Shown here: piece by piece, positions 1-7,742 of the stretch
How positions within the stretch are numbered: the stretch's first letter is position 1
How the letters are laid out: each line of letters begins with the position of its first letter
NCBI RefSeq assembly: GCF_002368075.1
Contig: NZ_AP018314.1
Coordinates: forward strand, 5,290,840 to 5,354,839
Source of the DNA: Sphaerospermopsis kisseleviana NIES-73
Lineage (GTDB): Bacteria; Cyanobacteriota; Cyanobacteriia; Cyanobacteriales; Nostocaceae
DNA: 64,000 nucleotides
Reading direction: 5' to 3'
Position numbers and translations under genes: made by a program
The notes under the pieces: generated by a model
Told to the model about the DNA's origin: nothing
The model's database searches: none
The model's input: the letters and a program-made list of their open reading frames with translations, nothing else

Positions 1-2
1 GG

Positions 3-419
3 CTAGAATTACGTGGGGTAGATGTAGGCAACCGTTGGCAAGATATCAGTCCTTATCTTTACAGTCGCATTGATGAACACGCATTACCATTCCAGGATTT
101 GCATTATGTCTATGCCCTTACCAAAGCTGGACACAATAACTGGGTAAAAGAAATGCTTCAAAGTATGGAACATCACGCCTTGAGTATTAATCCCTTTCTC
201 CGCAGGAGTTGGGTAAAGATAGCAATTCCCGCGGCTAAGGGCATGGTAGCTCATGCTCAAGGTGATTTCCAGACAACTGTTAACGAACTCAAATTTGTAT
301 TATCGCGGTTGCATGAGATTGGGGGAAGTCATGCACAGCGAGTATTATTTGCAGAAATTTATCAAGATGCTCTCTTGCGCGAACAAAAGCAGCATCGAAT
401 TTATCCTATTAGTGCTTAA
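3..419 (+). CDS. TTC38-like tetratricopeptide protein, C-terminal part (5' end outside window)
   Basis: The frame is open from base 3 with no start, so the gene enters from the left edge; the last 138 residues are seen. They are helical and end with IGGSHAQRVLF, which resembles the C-terminal IGGS-AQR signature I associate with TTC38-type tetratricopeptide proteins. The segment DLHYVYALTKAG also fits a TPR helix pair. Such proteins are soluble scaffolds of unknown substrate in bacteria. The gene ends about 100 bases before the convergent PhnD-like gene. Family assignment is from motif memory only; any other TPR protein is the alternative. Confidence 0.6.
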   Translation, partial: LELRGVDVGNRWQDISPYLYSRIDEHALPFQDLHYVYALTKAGHNNWVKEMLQSMEHHALSINPFLRRSWVKIAIPAAKGMVAHAQGDFQTTVNELKFVLSRLHEIGGSHAQRVLFAEIYQDALLREQKQHRIYPISA

Positions 420-464
420 AATCTTATGGGATGGGCATACTATGGCTAACGCCACGCCACGCTA

Positions 465-515
465 ACGGCAAGTGTTACAGTGAGCTTGTCGAACTGCTCA
501 GTACAAGTCTTGCCC
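465..515. repeat. dispersed hairpin repeat in a convergent spacer
   Basis: The spacer between two convergent genes holds an inverted repeat GGCAAG...CTTGCC enclosing GTGAGCTTGTCGAACTG. Related sequence occurs in the other orientation near 24,974-25,060 (GGCAAGACTTGTACTGAGC) and near 56,567 (TTCGACAAGCTCAGTGC). It could act as a bidirectional terminator, but it looks like a genome-wide repeat. Confidence 0.5.
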
Positions 516-524
516 GTCCCTATA

Positions 525-1301
525 TTATTGGCACTGATTAAGTACCCGATAATTCTCTAACTTCACTGCATCAAAACGCTTAACACTAAATTGTTTCATA
601 ATTTCTTGCAACTGAGCATCTGGTTGGAGTAGAGCCAATTGCATTTGCTGAATCAAAGAGATACCTAAACGCCGCGCTGTTACCAATGGTGGCATAGGAG
701 AGGGTCCGATTATTTGCACCACACGTAAATGGTGTGATAATTCAGGAAAATCCCGTAATTCTTGTTCTAATACAACACTATCAATGGCTGCACAATCAGC
801 CAGTCCTTCAACTACCCAACGAATAGAACGTTGATGAGAACCTGATTCTAAAGATTTTCCCCAGAAATTGGGTGAATATTTTTCTTGACTCAACCACCGC
901 CAAAGTAAATGATAACCACTATTAGAACCAGAGTCGTTATAGCAAAAAGTTTTCCCTGATAAATCAGCAAACTTCTGAATATTGCTATCAGTCTTAACAA
1001 TCACATCTGCATAGTATATAGGACAATCACCATATCGAGATGATTGCATCACAGGCGCAACTAATGTCTGTAATTGATTTGGTGCTATTTGACTATAACG
1101 AATTAGTGGTAATCCACAAATAAAAGCCAAGTCTATTTGGTCTTTAAATAATAGAGTGTCTTTTAAGGGGTCGTATTTACTTTGATGTAGTGCAATTTCT
1201 ACTTGTAAAACACGACCTAAATAAGCTGTAATCTCCTGATATAATCCAAAATAATTAGGAGCTAAATAAGATACAGCCTGTAATTTTGTAATCTTAGTCA
1301 T
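525..1301 (-). CDS. PhnD-like phosphate/phosphonate-type substrate-binding protein
   Basis: 258 residues of the PhnD/SsuA-like periplasmic-binding fold (type 2). The N-terminal half has the pattern of a PhnD lobe (VSYLAPNYFGLYQEITAYLG, then DLAFICGLPLIRY) and the middle has DLSGKTFCYNDSGSNSGYH, the hinge and ligand loop of this family. Unlike classical PhnD there is no evident signal peptide, so the protein may be cytoplasmic or exported with help from its small membrane neighbour. It lies 8 bases downstream of that 76-residue membrane protein, so the two probably form one operon. No cognate permease or ATPase is adjacent; the ssuB/ssuC genes 13-18 kb away are candidates. The ligand is unknown; the surroundings suggest an organosulfur or oxyanion compound. 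Confidence 0.72.
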   Translation of the reverse strand: MTKITKLQAVSYLAPNYFGLYQEITAYLGRVLQVEIALHQSKYDPLKDTLLFKDQIDLAFICGLPLIRYSQIAPNQLQTLVAPVMQSSRYGDCPIYYADVIVKTDSNIQKFADLSGKTFCYNDSGSNSGYHLLWRWLSQEKYSPNFWGKSLESGSHQRSIRWVVEGLADCAAIDSVVLEQELRDFPELSHHLRVVQIIGPSPMPPLVTARRLGISLIQQMQLALLQPDAQLQEIMKQFSVKRFDAVKLENYRVLNQCQ

Positions 1302-1309
1302 TCTTTTTT

Positions 1310-1540
1310 TTAAACACTGCTATTTTGGAACATTTTAATTAGCTTTTGCCTAGAGTAATGAATATATAAAAAACTGAGACTAGCAAAAGCAAGCAGCATG
1401 ATTTTGAAAACTATTATATAAGGATAAATATACCACCATGTCCCCTTAAATAAGGATACTCCTAGTTCTGATACCTTCCCTAAAAAATGAGGATATGCTT
1501 TTTGATGGATCTGAATATTAATGTCTTGGCCTAATGTCAT
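1310..1540 (-). CDS. small single-span membrane protein, unknown function
   Basis: 76 residues. I chose the ATG at 1540 (MTLGQDINIQ...) over an upstream start at 1579 because AAGAGAA lies just before it and the longer form has no site. The first ~35 residues are polar; a hydrophobic stretch (YIIVFKIMLLAFASLSFLY) spans the membrane near residues 42-62, followed by a basic tail. I do not recognise a family. It starts the operon with the PhnD-like protein, and a copy of the cluster-wide CGATA-N4-TACCGTA motif lies 42 bases upstream. It may anchor or recruit the binding protein, which lacks a signal peptide; that is inference. Confidence 0.55.
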   Translation of the reverse strand: MTLGQDINIQIHQKAYPHFLGKVSELGVSLFKGTWWYIYPYIIVFKIMLLAFASLSFLYIHYSRQKLIKMFQNSSV

Positions 1541-1581
1541 GATAAATTCTCTTGTCAATAAAAAACTAAAGCACAGCAACT

Positions 1582-1598
1582 CGATAGGCTTACCGTAG
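1582..1598 (+). promoter_or_regulatory. cluster-wide motif CGATA-N4-TACCGTAG, copy 1
   Basis: The sequence CGATAGGCTTACCGTAG lies 42 bases before the start of the small membrane protein/PhnD-like operon. It matches copies at 8468-8483 (other strand), 10926-10941 and 19626-19642. The half-sites CGATA and TACCG form an imperfect dyad. Confidence 0.5.
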
Positions 1599-1646
1599 AT
1601 TATATCAAAAAAAATCTGGTTTTCCTATTTTGACGAATAAAAATTC

Positions 1647-2594
1647 CTAATAACCAGCAGTTTTATCTACCACATTGCGTAAAGGCTTACCTTGACGATA
1701 GCGAGTGAAATTATCAAGAAATAAAGCAAGCGTTCGCTCTTTAACTCTAGGAGAATTTCCAGAACAATGGGGTGTAATAAACACATTTGGCAATGTCCAC
1801 AAAGGACTTTCTGCTGGTAATGGTTCTATAAATACTGTATCTAAAGCCGCCCCAGCAATCCAACCTTCCTGTAAAGCCTGTATAAGTGCTGATTCATCAA
1901 CAATTGCCCCTCGTGCAATATTAATTAAATAGGAATCTGGGCGGAATAAACGCAGGGTTTCCACATCAATTATTCCCTTTGTTTCCGGCGTTAAAGGTGT
2001 AGCAATCACCACAAATTCTGCTTCTGGAAGTAGTTCTTTCCAATCATTAGCACCAACTACTTTATCAAAGTTTGGTAATGGTTTTGGATGACGAGAACTG
2101 CCAAAAATACGCATTCCAAAAGCTTTAGCACGAACCGCAATTTCTTGACCAATTCCACCTGCGCCGATAATTAATAAAGTTTTCTCGAATAATTCTTGAA
2201 TTGGTAAACCTCTTTGCCAATCATGCTCATTTTGTAGTTTATATAAACTTGGTAATCGTTTAGAATAAGCCAGTAGATAAGTAATCACAAATTCAGCAAT
2301 AGGGATACCATGAACCCCTGCACCATTAGTTAAAATTAAATCTCTTTCTAAATATTTTGGTGTCAAAATATGATTGACACCCGCATTTGGGGCATGATGC
2401 CAACGTAATGAAGGCGCTGCATATAATACTCGATGTAAAGTAGTTGGTTTGAGATAAAACCAACTAAAATAAACTTCTGCATCTGTGGCATCACCATCTA
2501 TATTACCCTCACTATCTACACGCAATACAATAGTATTTTTAGGTAAATGCGGCTCAATCTCATGGGCAATTTCTACTGGTAAAATCAGTTTCAT
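1647..2594 (-). CDS. D-isomer-specific 2-hydroxyacid dehydrogenase
   Basis: 315 residues, the usual length for the GhrA-like branch. The NAD(P)-binding Rossmann motif GAGGIG is near residue 143. The catalytic Arg is in INIARGAIVDE, the Glu region in IEPLPAESPLW, and the His in FITPHCSGNSP. It should reduce a 2-keto acid (glyoxylate/hydroxypyruvate type) or oxidise the D-hydroxy acid in the cytoplasm; the substrate cannot be read from the sequence. A MITE is inserted directly upstream, with the start codon inside its 8-bp target duplication, so the ancestral promoter and ribosome site are now 161 bases further away; the terminal repeat leaves GGGAG immediately before the ATG. The gene stands alone between the PhnD operon and the ferredoxin gene. 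Confidence 0.85.
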   Translation of the reverse strand: MKLILPVEIAHEIEPHLPKNTIVLRVDSEGNIDGDATDAEVYFSWFYLKPTTLHRVLYAAPSLRWHHAPNAGVNHILTPKYLERDLILTNGAGVHGIPIAEFVITYLLAYSKRLPSLYKLQNEHDWQRGLPIQELFEKTLLIIGAGGIGQEIAVRAKAFGMRIFGSSRHPKPLPNFDKVVGANDWKELLPEAEFVVIATPLTPETKGIIDVETLRLFRPDSYLINIARGAIVDESALIQALQEGWIAGAALDTVFIEPLPAESPLWTLPNVFITPHCSGNSPRVKERTLALFLDNFTRYRQGKPLRNVVDKTAGY

Positions 2595-2595
2595 A

Positions 2596-2756
2596 GGGAG
2601 TCTCCCAAATGTGTAAATTTATTTTTATCTAAGGTCAAAATGTTCTAAAGACTTGATATGATTGAACCGCAAAGGACACAAAGGACTCAAAGCTAAGAGA
2701 GTTTAAGAGATTTTTTAGTGTTGCTGCAATTATTTTTTCAAAATTGGGATGCTCCC
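2596..2756. mobile_element. MITE copy 1 (161 bp, 8-bp target duplication GTTTCATA)
   Basis: The element begins GGGAGTCTCCCAA and ends TTGGGATGCTCCC, giving imperfect terminal inverted repeats (11 of 13). It is flanked on both sides by GTTTCATA (2588-2595 and 2757-2764). A second copy lies at 41736-41899. It has no coding capacity. The right flank duplicates the start-codon region of the 2-hydroxyacid dehydrogenase. Confidence 0.9.
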
Positions 2757-2792
2757 GTTTCATAATTGATAACTTCGATTATTTTTGATATT

Positions 2793-3122
2793 CTATTTCA
2801 TCTTCTCCAACAATTTATATGTTGAGTCTTCTTTAGCTGTGGTTGTAACAGATTTTCCCCAACCAATATTTTTACGATAACTGCCTAAAAGTTGAGATTC
2901 TGCTAATGATTCTTCGTTGATCCCTGTTAATGGTTCTACGTCTGGGGCAACATACAGCGCATCAACTGGACAATATAATTCACACATAAAGCAGGTTTGA
3001 CAATCGCTTTGTCTGGCAATTTTTGGAGGTGCATCTGGTACTTTATCAAAAACATTTGTTGGGCAAACTTTCACACAGAGATTACATTGAATGCACCGGG
3101 ATTCACTAACTAATTCAATCAT
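2793..3122 (-). CDS. 2x[4Fe-4S] ferredoxin, APS-reductase-beta-like
   Basis: 109 residues with two complete 4Fe-4S sites: C10/C13/C16 with C20, and C41/C44/C47 with C51, each ending CP. The tail (residues 55-109) is longer than in simple bacterial ferredoxins and resembles the extension of adenylylsulfate-reductase beta subunits. It is the electron partner expected for the FAD protein encoded just upstream on the same strand (gap 211 bases, partly filled by a dispersed repeat). The pair probably moves electrons to or from an organosulfur intermediate; dissimilatory APS reduction is unlikely in a cyanobacterium. Soluble, cytoplasmic. Confidence 0.8.
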   Translation of the reverse strand: MIELVSESRCIQCNLCVKVCPTNVFDKVPDAPPKIARQSDCQTCFMCELYCPVDALYVAPDVEPLTGINEESLAESQLLGSYRKNIGWGKSVTTTAKEDSTYKLLEKMK

Positions 3123-3139
3123 AATAAAAAACCAAAATT

Positions 3140-3330
3140 AATATTGATGTAGGTTGGGTTAAGCCAATTTTATGTGAGGCTGCACATAATCCTGAAATCC
3201 CTTAATTAATCCATCTTTATCTGCGTTCATCTGCGTTCAATTTAAGTTGTAATCATGTTGGGTTTCCTGGCGTCAAACGCCATTCGCCACAAGACGGGAA
3301 ACCCGTCCAAGGCGATGGCTCTCCAACCTA
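3140..3330. repeat. dispersed GTAGGTTGGGTT / CCAACCTAC repeat
   Basis: The spacer between ferredoxin and flavoprotein genes contains GATGTAGGTTGGGTTAAGC and a second block with CATGTTGGGTTTCC, GGCGTCAAACGCC and CTCCAACCTAC. The same words recur at 4995-5120 and 24902-25160. This is a common cyanobacterial intergenic repeat with inverted ends and is not coding. Confidence 0.7.
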
Positions 3331-3333
3331 CAA

Positions 3334-4959
3334 TTAAACAGTTACGAGTTCTTTCGCTTTTGTTTCCTGGATAGGTGCAGCTTTTACCCATACTTGATCC
3401 AAACCACCACTAATTAAATAATGATGTTGGTTAGCATCCTGTTGTGAATAATCTAAATGTTTGTGCATTCCGCGAGTTTCTTTCCGTTCCAAGGCACTGC
3501 TATACATCCATCTAGCTGTGGCTACCATTCCCGCAGCTTCCCTTGTGCGGACAATATTACTATTATCTGCAACTTCACTATGACGAATTTTATGCCAAAG
3601 GAAATGTAATCTTTGCAATGATTCCCTTAAAGTTTTTTCATTACGGAAATAATTGTGATTGTATGGGAAAACTTCCGCTTGAGTAGCTTTAATGATGTCT
3701 TCAGTGTGAATTTGCTTCTCACTACCAGAGATAAATCCTACACCACCTACAGCTTGAACTGGTCTTTGGTTGGCTTGCATACCTAAATTATGGGAGTATC
3801 TAGCCGCAGACTGTCCTGCCCAATATCCTGAAGATAGTGCCCAAGCTGCGTTATGACTACCACCACCGGTAAAGCCACCACAAATTAATTCTCTGGTTGC
3901 GGCATCACCGGCGGCATAGAGTCCACGTACAGAACTACCACAAGTATAATCAGTAATTCTAATGCCACCTGTGCCTCGAACAGTCCCCTCTAAACGCAAG
4001 GTGACAGGGAAACGTTGAGTAAAGGGATCAATACCTGCACGATCAAAAGGTAGGAAGAAATTGGGTTGAGATAAACGCATTGTCACCCGCATTTCTTCTG
4101 ATGCTTTGTCAATGATGGCGTAAACAGGCTGAGTTAGCAAAGTTTCGGCAATGACAGAACGCCCTTTTTGCGAACCAGCGCCGGGGATAGGTATACCATC
4201 CTCGTAGGTGAAAGTTGCCCAATTATAGAATAGGGTTTTAGTTACAGAAGAAAAAGCAGGTGCGATGCCATAGGCGTTGGAAAATTCCATTCCTGACATA
4301 TCTGCACCCGCTTCGGCTGCCATCAGGTATCCATCCCCTGTTAGCACATTGCAACCCAAGGCTTTACTCAAGAAAGCACAGCCTCCGGTAGCAATGATCA
4401 CTGAATGCGATCGCACAACCCACTTTTCACCAGTCTGACGGTTAACCCCTGTCGCCCCAGCTACAGCCCCTTCTGCATCTACCAACAACTGCAAAGCCGG
4501 ACTGTGATCTAAAATTTTCACCCCTGCCCGTTTTATTTGTTGCCGCATCAAACGCATATATTCTGGACCTTGGAGACTGCGCCGATAGAGTCTACCGTCT
4601 TCATCTCTAGGAAAGGGATAACCCCATTCAGCTAGTTGGTTGACGTTCGCATAAGTTTGATCTAGTACCCGTTGCATCCAATCACGGCTAGATAAAAAAC
4701 CTCCTAAAGCCTCCCTGGAAGCCATTGCTGCTTCTCTACTGTCGGGTTCTGGTGGGACATACCACACACCGTTACCTGATGCAGCAGCACAGCCACTTGT
4801 ACCACAATAGCCTTTATCTACTAAAACCACTTTTGCACCAGTATTAGCAGCACTCCAAGCCGACCAAGTACCAGCAGGACCACCACCAATTACTAACACA
4901 TCAGCTAATAAGGTTTGATCAAAATCGCTATCTTGCGAAAATAGTTGTTTTTGAGTCAT
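3334..4959 (-). CDS. FAD-dependent fumarate-reductase/AprA-like flavoprotein
   Basis: 541 residues from the ATG at 4959, chosen over a start at 4983 because AGAGGAAG sits just before it. The N-terminus has the FAD dinucleotide fold (VLVIGGGPAGTWSAWSAA, then ED-like VDKGYCGTSGCAAASGNG), a second FAD contact in VIIATGG near residue 190, and the C-terminal GLYAAGDAA...GGFTGGGSHNAAWAL block typical of the SdhA/FrdA/AprA superfamily. No signal peptide, so cytoplasmic, unlike periplasmic fumarate reductases. With the downstream 2x[4Fe-4S] ferredoxin it resembles an AprAB-type two-subunit oxidoreductase. I infer a role in oxidation or reductive cleavage of an organosulfur compound. The substrate is not predictable; a simple succinate/fumarate enzyme is the alternative. 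Confidence 0.78.
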   Translation of the reverse strand: MTQKQLFSQDSDFDQTLLADVLVIGGGPAGTWSAWSAANTGAKVVLVDKGYCGTSGCAAASGNGVWYVPPEPDSREAAMASREALGGFLSSRDWMQRVLDQTYANVNQLAEWGYPFPRDEDGRLYRRSLQGPEYMRLMRQQIKRAGVKILDHSPALQLLVDAEGAVAGATGVNRQTGEKWVVRSHSVIIATGGCAFLSKALGCNVLTGDGYLMAAEAGADMSGMEFSNAYGIAPAFSSVTKTLFYNWATFTYEDGIPIPGAGSQKGRSVIAETLLTQPVYAIIDKASEEMRVTMRLSQPNFFLPFDRAGIDPFTQRFPVTLRLEGTVRGTGGIRITDYTCGSSVRGLYAAGDAATRELICGGFTGGGSHNAAWALSSGYWAGQSAARYSHNLGMQANQRPVQAVGGVGFISGSEKQIHTEDIIKATQAEVFPYNHNYFRNEKTLRESLQRLHFLWHKIRHSEVADNSNIVRTREAAGMVATARWMYSSALERKETRGMHKHLDYSQQDANQHHYLISGGLDQVWVKAAPIQETKAKELVTV

Positions 4960-4994
4960 GGAACTTCCTCTTTTTTGTAACATTAATTGATTGA

Positions 4995-5122
4995 AAAACC
5001 GTAGGTTGGGAAGCCACCGTTGTGGACGGGTTTCCCGGCTGGAAACGAGTGGCGTTTGACGTAAGGAAACCCAACAAAATTCTGAAAATGTTGGGTTGCG
5101 CTGTCGCTTAACCCAACCTACG
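4995..5122. repeat. dispersed inverted repeat GTAGGTTGGG...CCCAACCTAC
   Basis: The spacer between the SDR gene and the flavoprotein gene opens with CCGTAGGTTGGGAAGCC and closes with TTAACCCAACCTACG, with inner blocks GACGGGTTTCCC and GTGGCGTTTGACG shared with the repeat at 3245-3330. It can fold into a long hairpin. Confidence 0.7.
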
Positions 5123-5129
5123 TAATAAC

Positions 5130-5930
5130 TTAGACTCCCGGTGTAGTTCCACCATCAACTTGAATTTCTGCACCAGTAATAGAACTAGCTAAATCAGAAA
5201 CTAAAAATAAAGCTAGTGCAGCAATTTCTTCAGGTTGAACTATTTTTCCTAAAGGTATTGATTTTACTGCTTGGGCTTGATATTCATCCACAGTAATACT
5301 CAAACTCTCTGCATTTTGCACTGCTAAAGTTTTCGCTCTTTCTGTGTCTGTTAAACCAGGAGAAATGGCATTAATTTTAATATTATCTAGGGCTAATTCT
5401 TTAGAAATGCCTCGTGTAAAGTTGAGCAATGCTGCATTTGTCGTTCCTCCTGGTAGGAAATTAGGACGGGGTGTACGTCCAGCACCACCGATAATGTTAA
5501 CAATACGTCCATCACCCTGTTTTTTTAGATGAGGTACAACGGCTCTCACAAAGCGAATATAACCCAAAAGTTTTAAATTCCAAGCATCTAAAAATGCTTC
5601 ATCACTTAATTCTAAAAATGACCCTGCACGGGCTGAACCAGCATTATTAATCAAGATATCAATTTTTCCAAATTGTTCTAATGTTTTAGAAACAACTTTT
5701 TCAATATCTTCTGCTTTAGTTAAATCGGCACTCACACCAATAACTTTAGCATTTGTATCATCTAAGGATTGAATATCAATTACTGCTTGATCAAGTCTTT
5801 TTTGGTTGCGAGCAGCAATAACGACATTCACACCTTCACTATATAAACCTTTGGCGGTAGCTAATCCAATTCCGGCACTACCACCTGTAACAATTGCTGT
5901 TTTACCTGATAGATTTAGTTCTAAACTCAT
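5130..5930 (-). CDS. SDR-family protein with degenerate active site
   Basis: 266 residues, classical short-chain dehydrogenase length. The cofactor motif TGGSAGIG (residues 15-22), the NNAG motif (95-98) and the C-terminal GAEIQVDGG block are intact, so NAD(P) binding is likely. The catalytic residues are not: aligning by the KAAL/NAAL helix, the active Tyr is Gly161, the Lys is Asn165 and the Ser is Gly148. The protein may be a non-classical dehydrogenase, a lyase-like SDR or a cofactor-binding regulator. A weak copy of the cluster motif (CGATAAATTTACCC, 5943-5956) lies 13 bases upstream of the start. It is transcribed toward the flavoprotein/ferredoxin genes and could be co-transcribed. Confidence 0.8.
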   Translation of the reverse strand: MSLELNLSGKTAIVTGGSAGIGLATAKGLYSEGVNVVIAARNQKRLDQAVIDIQSLDDTNAKVIGVSADLTKAEDIEKVVSKTLEQFGKIDILINNAGSARAGSFLELSDEAFLDAWNLKLLGYIRFVRAVVPHLKKQGDGRIVNIIGGAGRTPRPNFLPGGTTNAALLNFTRGISKELALDNIKINAISPGLTDTERAKTLAVQNAESLSITVDEYQAQAVKSIPLGKIVQPEEIAALALFLVSDLASSITGAEIQVDGGTTPGV

Positions 5931-6064
5931 AACAGTTGTACCCGATAAATTTACCCAGTGGATTCGTTAATGTATTTCGCGCCAAGAGGTAAAGGAGCAA
6001 AGACACAAAGTTTTAGATTTTAAGTTTTAGATTTTGAATTTTTATTTGCTCCTGAGATGAAAAT

Positions 6065-6505
6065 TTAATTTTGTCTGGCTGCAAATTTTTCTAATAAAAA
6101 TTGCTTGAGATGTGGCTGTTCTAAATTAATTCCTAATTCATTAGCTTTTTGAGCAATTTGTTCATAGGTTAAATCTGCTTGAATTGCTTCTGCTATTAAG
6201 GCTATTCCTCCGGCTCTTGCACCACCAGCACAGTGAATTAAAATTGGTTTCGGCAATTTCTCAATAGCTTGAATTGCTTCTGCTGTTAATTTTTGATTTG
6301 CCGCTTGAGAATTTAAGGGAATGTTTGTATATTCCAGTCCTACAATTTGTGCTTCCTGCTTTTCATCGTGAACAAAACCATTTTCATCAGGAGAACGTAA
6401 ATTTAAAACTGATTTGAAACCTTCTATTGACAATTGTTTTAATTCATCGGATGAAATTTGTCCGGCAATACTCAAATCATTGCTCACCTTTTTAAAATCA
6501 GTCAT
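6065..6505 (-). CDS. DUF442/TIGR01244-type phosphatase-like or sulfurtransferase-like protein
   Basis: 146 residues from the ATG at 6505, preceded by AAGAGGAATT, which decides the start over an earlier one at 6589 inside the upstream gene. The P-loop HCAGGARAG (His91, Cys92, Arg97) is the HC-X5-R signature of Cys-based phosphatases, in the version found in the DUF442 domain of beta-lactamase-hydrolase-like (Blh) proteins. Such domains are linked to sulfide/persulfide handling and often accompany ETHE1-type persulfide dioxygenases, one of which is encoded 15 kb away. It is the third gene of the methyltransferase-GST operon (22-base gap). True protein-phosphatase activity is the alternative. 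Confidence 0.72.
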   Translation of the reverse strand: MTDFKKVSNDLSIAGQISSDELKQLSIEGFKSVLNLRSPDENGFVHDEKQEAQIVGLEYTNIPLNSQAANQKLTAEAIQAIEKLPKPILIHCAGGARAGGIALIAEAIQADLTYEQIAQKANELGINLEQPHLKQFLLEKFAARQN

Positions 6506-6527
6506 TTTAATTCCTCTTGTTATCAAA

Positions 6528-7739
6528 TCAATAAATAGATGCAAAAACTTTATCTGCTGCTGCTCGTAATGCAGTAGCAGCGCCAGCACTCATATCTCGT
6601 GGCGCACAAATTCTATTTCTGATATAAGCCAGCGTAATAGTCCCTGTAGCAGCGATAATTGGATCTATACTTTCTTTACCTCCAGTTCTACCGCCTGGTA
6701 ATAATTCGTTATTACCATTCAGGAGATAATCAGCTAATAATCGTAGGTGAAAATCCACAGCGTCTTTAATGATTGAGATATCACCTAAAGATTGAACTCC
6801 AGAATTTTTGAGAATATCGCTAATAGCAACTTCTCGATTATCACTTAATCTTTCAGCCGCTTCTGCACGATATTCAATAAATTCAGCCTCAGCTAAATCT
6901 AAAGGTAAGGGATTACCAATAGGTTCTATGCCAAATCTCCGCCTTAAAAGTAAATTATTAGTAATGTTGTCTGATTTAACTCTGTTGTAAGCAGGACGTT
7001 TTTTAAGTGCTGCAAACCAAACATTGATGAGAGGAAAACGAGGATTTCCTTTGATGTGATATCCTCTATATACTGGTAAATTAGCCGCCAATCTATCTAA
7101 ATGGGGACTATACATAATATCTACCAGGCTAAATGTTGATAAAAAATAGGGTTTTGGATATCTCCCTAAAGTCTTTTCAATTTCATCTAATTTAGCTTCA
7201 AATTCTGCTTGTAAATTTGCTAATTCTTTGGCATCTTCTGGAGGTTGTCTCAAGAATTTATAGGCAATATCCCGAAAACCATTGGTTTCTGCATCTTCAA
7301 CCCATTGTCTGGCGATCGCATTTTCTTCTGGATCTTCTGGTAATAACGTTTCCCCAAAATGCTCTTCCAATTCTAAAAGAATATCTTTAGATTCATAAAC
7401 TAACTTACCCTCAATTTTAGCAGCAGGTACAAGAGTTGTTGGCACTAAATCTGTGTACCATTTCGGCTTATTACTCAGATCAATAAATTCTGTTTCAAAG
7501 GGAATTTGTTTTTCTTCTAACGCAAACCAAACTCTTTCGCAGAAAGGACACCAAGAGTTACTATCTCTATATAACAATACTGGTGGTTTTCTCTCAGGGG
7601 GAAGTTTATACAGACTACTAGGAATAGGAGTAGTAGAAGGTGCTTGTCCTGGTCTTTTAACTCGACGGGCGGGGGTATTTTGTCGAGCTTTTTCTAATAA
7701 TTGTTCCCAACTGGATATGGTAGTGCTTGCAATGGCCAT
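6528..7739 (-). CDS. glutathione S-transferase family protein with C-terminal extension
   Basis: 403 residues, much longer than a usual GST (~220). Residues 1-50 are a basic leader, 52-135 a thioredoxin-like GST N-domain with a CPFC motif (Cys64, Cys67) and the GSH-binding LVYESKDI segment, and 140-255 the helical C-domain. Residues 265-403 form an extra domain with a possible hydrophobic helix (IIAATGTITLAYI) that I do not recognise. The Cys active site is as in omega/lambda GSTs or glutaredoxins, favouring glutathione-dependent reduction or thioether cleavage over conjugation. It starts 3 bases after the methyltransferase stop and precedes the DUF442 gene, so the three are an operon. Confidence 0.82.
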   Translation of the reverse strand: MAIASTTISSWEQLLEKARQNTPARRVKRPGQAPSTTPIPSSLYKLPPERKPPVLLYRDSNSWCPFCERVWFALEEKQIPFETEFIDLSNKPKWYTDLVPTTLVPAAKIEGKLVYESKDILLELEEHFGETLLPEDPEENAIARQWVEDAETNGFRDIAYKFLRQPPEDAKELANLQAEFEAKLDEIEKTLGRYPKPYFLSTFSLVDIMYSPHLDRLAANLPVYRGYHIKGNPRFPLINVWFAALKKRPAYNRVKSDNITNNLLLRRRFGIEPIGNPLPLDLAEAEFIEYRAEAAERLSDNREVAISDILKNSGVQSLGDISIIKDAVDFHLRLLADYLLNGNNELLPGGRTGGKESIDPIIAATGTITLAYIRNRICAPRDMSAGAATALRAAADKVFASIY

Positions 7740-7742
7740 TTC

